Below are positions 31,173-33,595 of a stretch of 33,595 bases of DNA, piece by piece; the first letter of the stretch is position 1, and the number at the start of each line of letters is the position of its first letter. The translations under genes and the position numbers were made by a program. The DNA is taken from positions 1 through 33,595 of the forward strand of contig JBBDRL010000063.1 of NCBI GenBank assembly GCA_040905505.1, given 5' to 3'. The notes under the pieces are model-generated. The model was not told the origin of the DNA. It was given only the letters and a program-made list of their open reading frames with translations, and ran no database searches. Origin of the DNA: WHSP01 sp040905505 (GTDB lineage: Bacteria; Gemmatimonadota; Gemmatimonadetes; Longimicrobiales; Longimicrobiaceae).

Positions 31173-31558
31173 GTCGGAAAGCTCCCGACGCGAGGGGCTT
31201 CCGATCCGGCCATCGCTGCCGGACGGTCAACGGCGAGAGACCCGCGGCAACCGGCCCGACGGCGGCCTCGGCTCCGGATTATGTGGGTTCGGTTCGGCAT
31301 CTCGTGAGTGCAGATCCGTAGCATTGGCTAAGGATTACCAGCGTATTCGGCAGGTGGCGGCGGCACGGTGCTCGACTCGCGTCCCCTGGAGCCCCATGCA
31401 CGGAGCCACGCTGTCGGACCCGGAGGACGTTCAGGCAGCTCGCCGCATGAGCGTACCAACAGCTACGCCCGCCGCGCGACGTCGCGGCGGGCGTAGCTTC
31501 CGCAGAAATCGGACCGACCACCGGCTTTACCGGCTGGATCGGCCCTCGATCTTCCAGC
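31173..31558. other. 386-bp gap between binding-protein gene and oppB
   Basis: No gene is evident. The gap contains the 16-bp hairpin at 31461-31498 near the binding-protein stop. The rest could hold a second promoter for oppB; I see no convincing match. Confidence 0.65.
31461..31498. terminator. Perfect 16-bp hairpin after the binding-protein gene
   Basis: AGCTACGCCCGCCGCG (31461-31476) and its exact complement (31483-31498) flank the loop CGACGT. It starts 60 bases past the binding-protein stop. There is no T-run on the minus-strand side, so it may act as a partial terminator or as a 3' RNA-stabilising structure. Confidence 0.8.
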
Positions 31559-33238
31559 TCAGCGAAGGTTCTCCGGGATCCACCACTCCCAGGTATTCTG
31601 ATAGGGACCGTAGGTGTCGATCCGGGGGCCACGGAGCCTGTTGTTCACGCCGTCGACGCTGTCCATGTAGTAGAGCCACGTATAGGGCTGGTCCTCGACG
31701 ATCGCACTAGCGGCGTCACGCCAGAACGGACTCGCAGCTTCGTAGGTCGGCTGCTGTCGCGCCTGATCCATGAGCCGGACAACGTCCGGATCTTCGTAGC
31801 CGGTGAAATTGAAGGGGGAATCGGGCGACCAGATCGGCGTCATCGTCAGATCTGGAGACAGCCCCACGCTCCAACCGCCGAGGGCCGCCTCGAAATTACC
31901 CGTGGCCAGATTGTCGTTCATCGTGTTGAACTCGACGATCCGCAACTCGACGTCGACGCCGAGGCGGCTCCATTGCTGTTCGAGGATCTGCGATACGTCC
32001 GCTCTGCGCTGATTACCCGAATTGGTGATCAGCGTGAACTGGAACGGCTGACCGTCACGGTCGAGCACGCCGTCGTTGTTCGTATCCGCCCAGCCGTGGG
32101 ATTCCAGGATGCTACGCGCCTGGTCCGGATCATACGGGAGCGGCGCTTGGGCATCGGGATCGTAGAGGCCTTCGAAGATCGGGGCGAACGGCCCACCCGC
32201 GGGGACGGCGAACTCATCCATCTGCAGAGCCGCGATCATCGCTGGCACATCGACCGCCAACCCGAGTGCCCGTCGGACCTCCGGATTGGCGAATGGCTCG
32301 AACTGTTCCGGATTGTAGGCGACGTAGTCGTAAAACCGCTTCTCCTCTCGCTCCAGCCGAACATGTGGCGCTTGAGACCGGATGCGGGGCACCTGGTCGA
32401 AGGTGATGCCCTGAAGGAAATCGGCGTTTCCGGTCTGTAGCTCCACCAGCCGCGTGTTTAGATCCGGAACGACTCTGAAGACGAGCTGATCGAGGTAAGG
32501 CTGGGGTTCGAACTCGGGATTGGGTATGAGCGTGATGCTCTGGCCCCGTTCCCAGTTGTCGATCATGAACGGCCCGCTGACGACCAGGTTCCCGTCCGCA
32601 GGATTTCGTAGAGTCGGATGATTGATGATCTCGCCGGGCGGGGTGTCGCCAAAGATATGCTCCGGGATCGGCGGGAGCGCCGCATGGGTGAGCATCTCAG
32701 GATGGCGCCGCGAGTAGTGGAAGACCACTGTCGAGTCGTTCTCCGCCTCCACGCTGTCGATAAGCTCGACATAACTCTGCATGGGCGAAGCAAGCGCCGG
32801 ATCCCCGAGAATACTGTAGCTGAACACGATGTCGTCCGCCGTCAATGGCTCCCCGTCCGACCACGTCACGTCCGGTCGCATGTGGAAGCGGAGCGAAGCG
32901 GAGTCCGGCCCCACATACTCGTAGCTACGTGCGATCGCCATCGGGCTCTCTTCGGCGGTCTTGAAGACGAGCCGGCCGTCCTCCCAAGCACCCCGCAAGA
33001 GCTCCATGAACATGACGTCGCCACCGAGATTGCCATCGATGGTTCCCTGCGCGAGCATCGATAGCGGAATAGTCATGTCCGCGCCGATCAGCACGACGGC
33101 CGTTCCGCCATCCGTCGGCTCGCCGAACTCCTCGTCCTGCGGAGCCGATGCGTCGGGGGCATCACCACCACAGCCACCCACCATGATCAGGATTGCGAGC
33201 GCAGGCACGAGCCTGCTCAGGGTCTTGGTCGCGTTCAT
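31559..33238 (-). CDS. Peptide/solute-binding lipoprotein (SBP_bac_5, OppA/DppA type)
   Basis: The 559-residue protein is a family 5 extracellular solute-binding protein. It has a lipobox (VGGC, Cys23) and an acidic linker, and family landmarks such as LRFHMRPDVTWSDGEPLTADDIVFSY (in two parts), FMIDNWERGQSITLIPNPEF, the block NPEVRRALGLAVDV and, near 380, a DTNNDGVLDRDG loop that is common in this family and may bind calcium. It delivers peptide-like or other substrates to OppBCDF downstream. The exact cargo (oligopeptide, dipeptide, nickel, other) cannot be told. ATG 33238 is preceded by GGAGA. It is the first gene of the transporter operon seen here. Confidence 0.93.
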   Translation of the reverse strand: MNATKTLSRLVPALAILIMVGGCGGDAPDASAPQDEEFGEPTDGGTAVVLIGADMTIPLSMLAQGTIDGNLGGDVMFMELLRGAWEDGRLVFKTAEESPMAIARSYEYVGPDSASLRFHMRPDVTWSDGEPLTADDIVFSYSILGDPALASPMQSYVELIDSVEAENDSTVVFHYSRRHPEMLTHAALPPIPEHIFGDTPPGEIINHPTLRNPADGNLVVSGPFMIDNWERGQSITLIPNPEFEPQPYLDQLVFRVVPDLNTRLVELQTGNADFLQGITFDQVPRIRSQAPHVRLEREEKRFYDYVAYNPEQFEPFANPEVRRALGLAVDVPAMIAALQMDEFAVPAGGPFAPIFEGLYDPDAQAPLPYDPDQARSILESHGWADTNNDGVLDRDGQPFQFTLITNSGNQRRADVSQILEQQWSRLGVDVELRIVEFNTMNDNLATGNFEAALGGWSVGLSPDLTMTPIWSPDSPFNFTGYEDPDVVRLMDQARQQPTYEAASPFWRDAASAIVEDQPYTWLYYMDSVDGVNNRLRGPRIDTYGPYQNTWEWWIPENLR

Positions 33239-33350
33239 TTATCTCCAGTCCGTTCCGTCGCGAGCCCGCCGTCGGTGGCGGGGAGGTCTCCTGCAAAGTA
33301 TAGGTCGAGGCGGTCAGGTGCTTGAATTTGGCCGCGGCGGCTCGGGCATT

Positions 33351-33435
33351 GGGTCTTCCCCGCGAATGCCTCATCCCGCAAGCGGGTCTTCCCCGCGAAT
33401 GCCTCATCCCGCAAGCGGGTCTTCCCCGCGAATGC
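33351..33435. repeat. 33-bp tandem repeat, about 2.6 copies
   Basis: Two identical 33-bp units (33351-33383 and 33384-33416) and 19 bases of a third follow one another without spacers. Each unit starts GGGTCTTCCCCGCGAATGCC and ends with CATCCCGCAAGC. The repeat appears to be built from pieces of the neighbouring palindromic repeat. Confidence 0.95.
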
Positions 33436-33449
33436 GGGGATCCAGTACG
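33424..33449 (-). repeat. Dispersed palindromic repeat, copy C (partial)
   Basis: CCCCGCGAATGCGGGGATCC and the following AGTACG are the inverse of the start of copies A and B. With copy B it gives a larger inverted repeat (ATCCAGTACGAT at 33440-33451 against ATCGTACTGGAT at 33477-33488). Confidence 0.75.
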
Positions 33450-33477
33450 ATAGCGACGAGTATGACCAGGTCCCCAT

Positions 33478-33509
33478 CGTACTGGATTCCCGCTGCGCGG
33501 GAATGACGG
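33478..33509 (+). repeat. Dispersed palindromic repeat, copy B
   Basis: The copy reads CGTACTGGATTCCCGC, loop TGC, then GCGGGAATGACGG. It matches copy A at 10387 with compensating changes in both arms of the stem (CCCC/GGGG to TCCC/GGGA), which suggests that pairing is kept. Confidence 0.8.
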
Positions 33510-33595
33510 AGGCGGCTCAGCGGGCACCTGACGCCGAGATGATGGCTCCTTGGGTTCCGATCCCCGCTGGGTCCTACTCCGGCGTCTCGGCGGCG

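Larger units (their letters stand above)
33239..33595. other. 357-bp right-edge region with repeats
   Basis: The stretch next to the binding-protein start probably holds the operon promoter. From 33351 on it consists of a tandem 33-bp repeat and two inverted copies of the dispersed palindrome. The last 60 bases allow a short open frame on each strand, neither convincing. Confidence 0.65.

Noticed and set aside
33351..33435. Possible CRISPR array from regular 33-bp repeats.
   Set aside because: The units abut without spacers, only about 2.6 exist and no cas gene is present.
33538..33595. Open frame beginning ATGATGGCT on the plus strand, or the end of a minus-strand gene stopping at 33574.
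   Set aside because: Too short at the window edge to support either; no ribosome site is evident.
1..33595. tRNA, rRNA, insertion sequence, integrase or phage genes.
   Set aside because: Reading both strands gave no cloverleaf, rRNA core, transposase or integrase motif.

Overview
The window is a GC-rich bacterial chromosome segment with about 26 protein genes, no RNA genes and no insertion sequence or phage gene. Family content (LuxC/LuxE pair, DUF2231-Rieske fusion, CHRD and plastocyanin-like lipoproteins, sigma-54 activator, MsrPQ, many lipoboxes, TTG starts, intercistronic heptad arrays) suggests a Gram-negative, probably aerobic environmental bacterium, most likely of the Gemmatimonadota. 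That assignment is inference; no marker gene here proves it.

Layout. 1-0.44 kb: BON-domain lipoprotein whose 3' end runs into a 7-bp tandem array. 0.6-6.1 kb (+): a compact run encoding a CPBP membrane protease, a LuxC-type acyl-CoA reductase, a zinc-ribbon membrane protein, a PBP4-type DD-peptidase and a LuxE-type acyl-protein synthetase, i.e. the two core enzymes of a fatty-aldehyde-forming system without luciferase. 6.1-10.1 kb (-): dienelactone-hydrolase-like lipoprotein, YbjQ protein, DNA polymerase I. 10.1-10.55 kb: hairpin repeats. 10.55-12.1 kb (-): msrPQ, periplasmic methionine sulfoxide repair; divergent from it a DsbA-like lipoprotein, then a DUF2231-Rieske protein and a short-chain dehydrogenase.

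14.9-20.9 kb (+): the most unusual part. A cupredoxin-like lipoprotein, a sigma-54 activator with a degenerate receiver domain, a lipoprotein with a dockerin-like calcium loop coupled to a TPR protein, a plastocyanin-like lipoprotein coupled to an outer-membrane-barrel protein that itself ends in a plastocyanin domain, and a CHRD lipoprotein. Three type-1-copper ligand sets lie within 5.4 kb. Sigma-54-like -24/-12 sequences are seen in some gaps, but are not proven.

21.0-26.2 kb (-): envelope genes: a solitary MreB, a phytol/dolichol-kinase-like membrane protein whose true N-terminus has no standard start codon, a soluble lytic transglycosylase with TPR-like repeats, and an ExbB/TolQ proton channel without an adjacent ExbD. 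26.5-33.2 kb (-): a complete peptide-type ABC importer in the order binding protein, OppB, OppC, OppD, OppF, with a perfect 16-bp hairpin after the binding-protein gene, a heptad-array hairpin between oppC and oppD, and an extra N-terminal membrane domain on OppC. The right edge holds a 33-bp tandem repeat and copies of a dispersed palindromic repeat.
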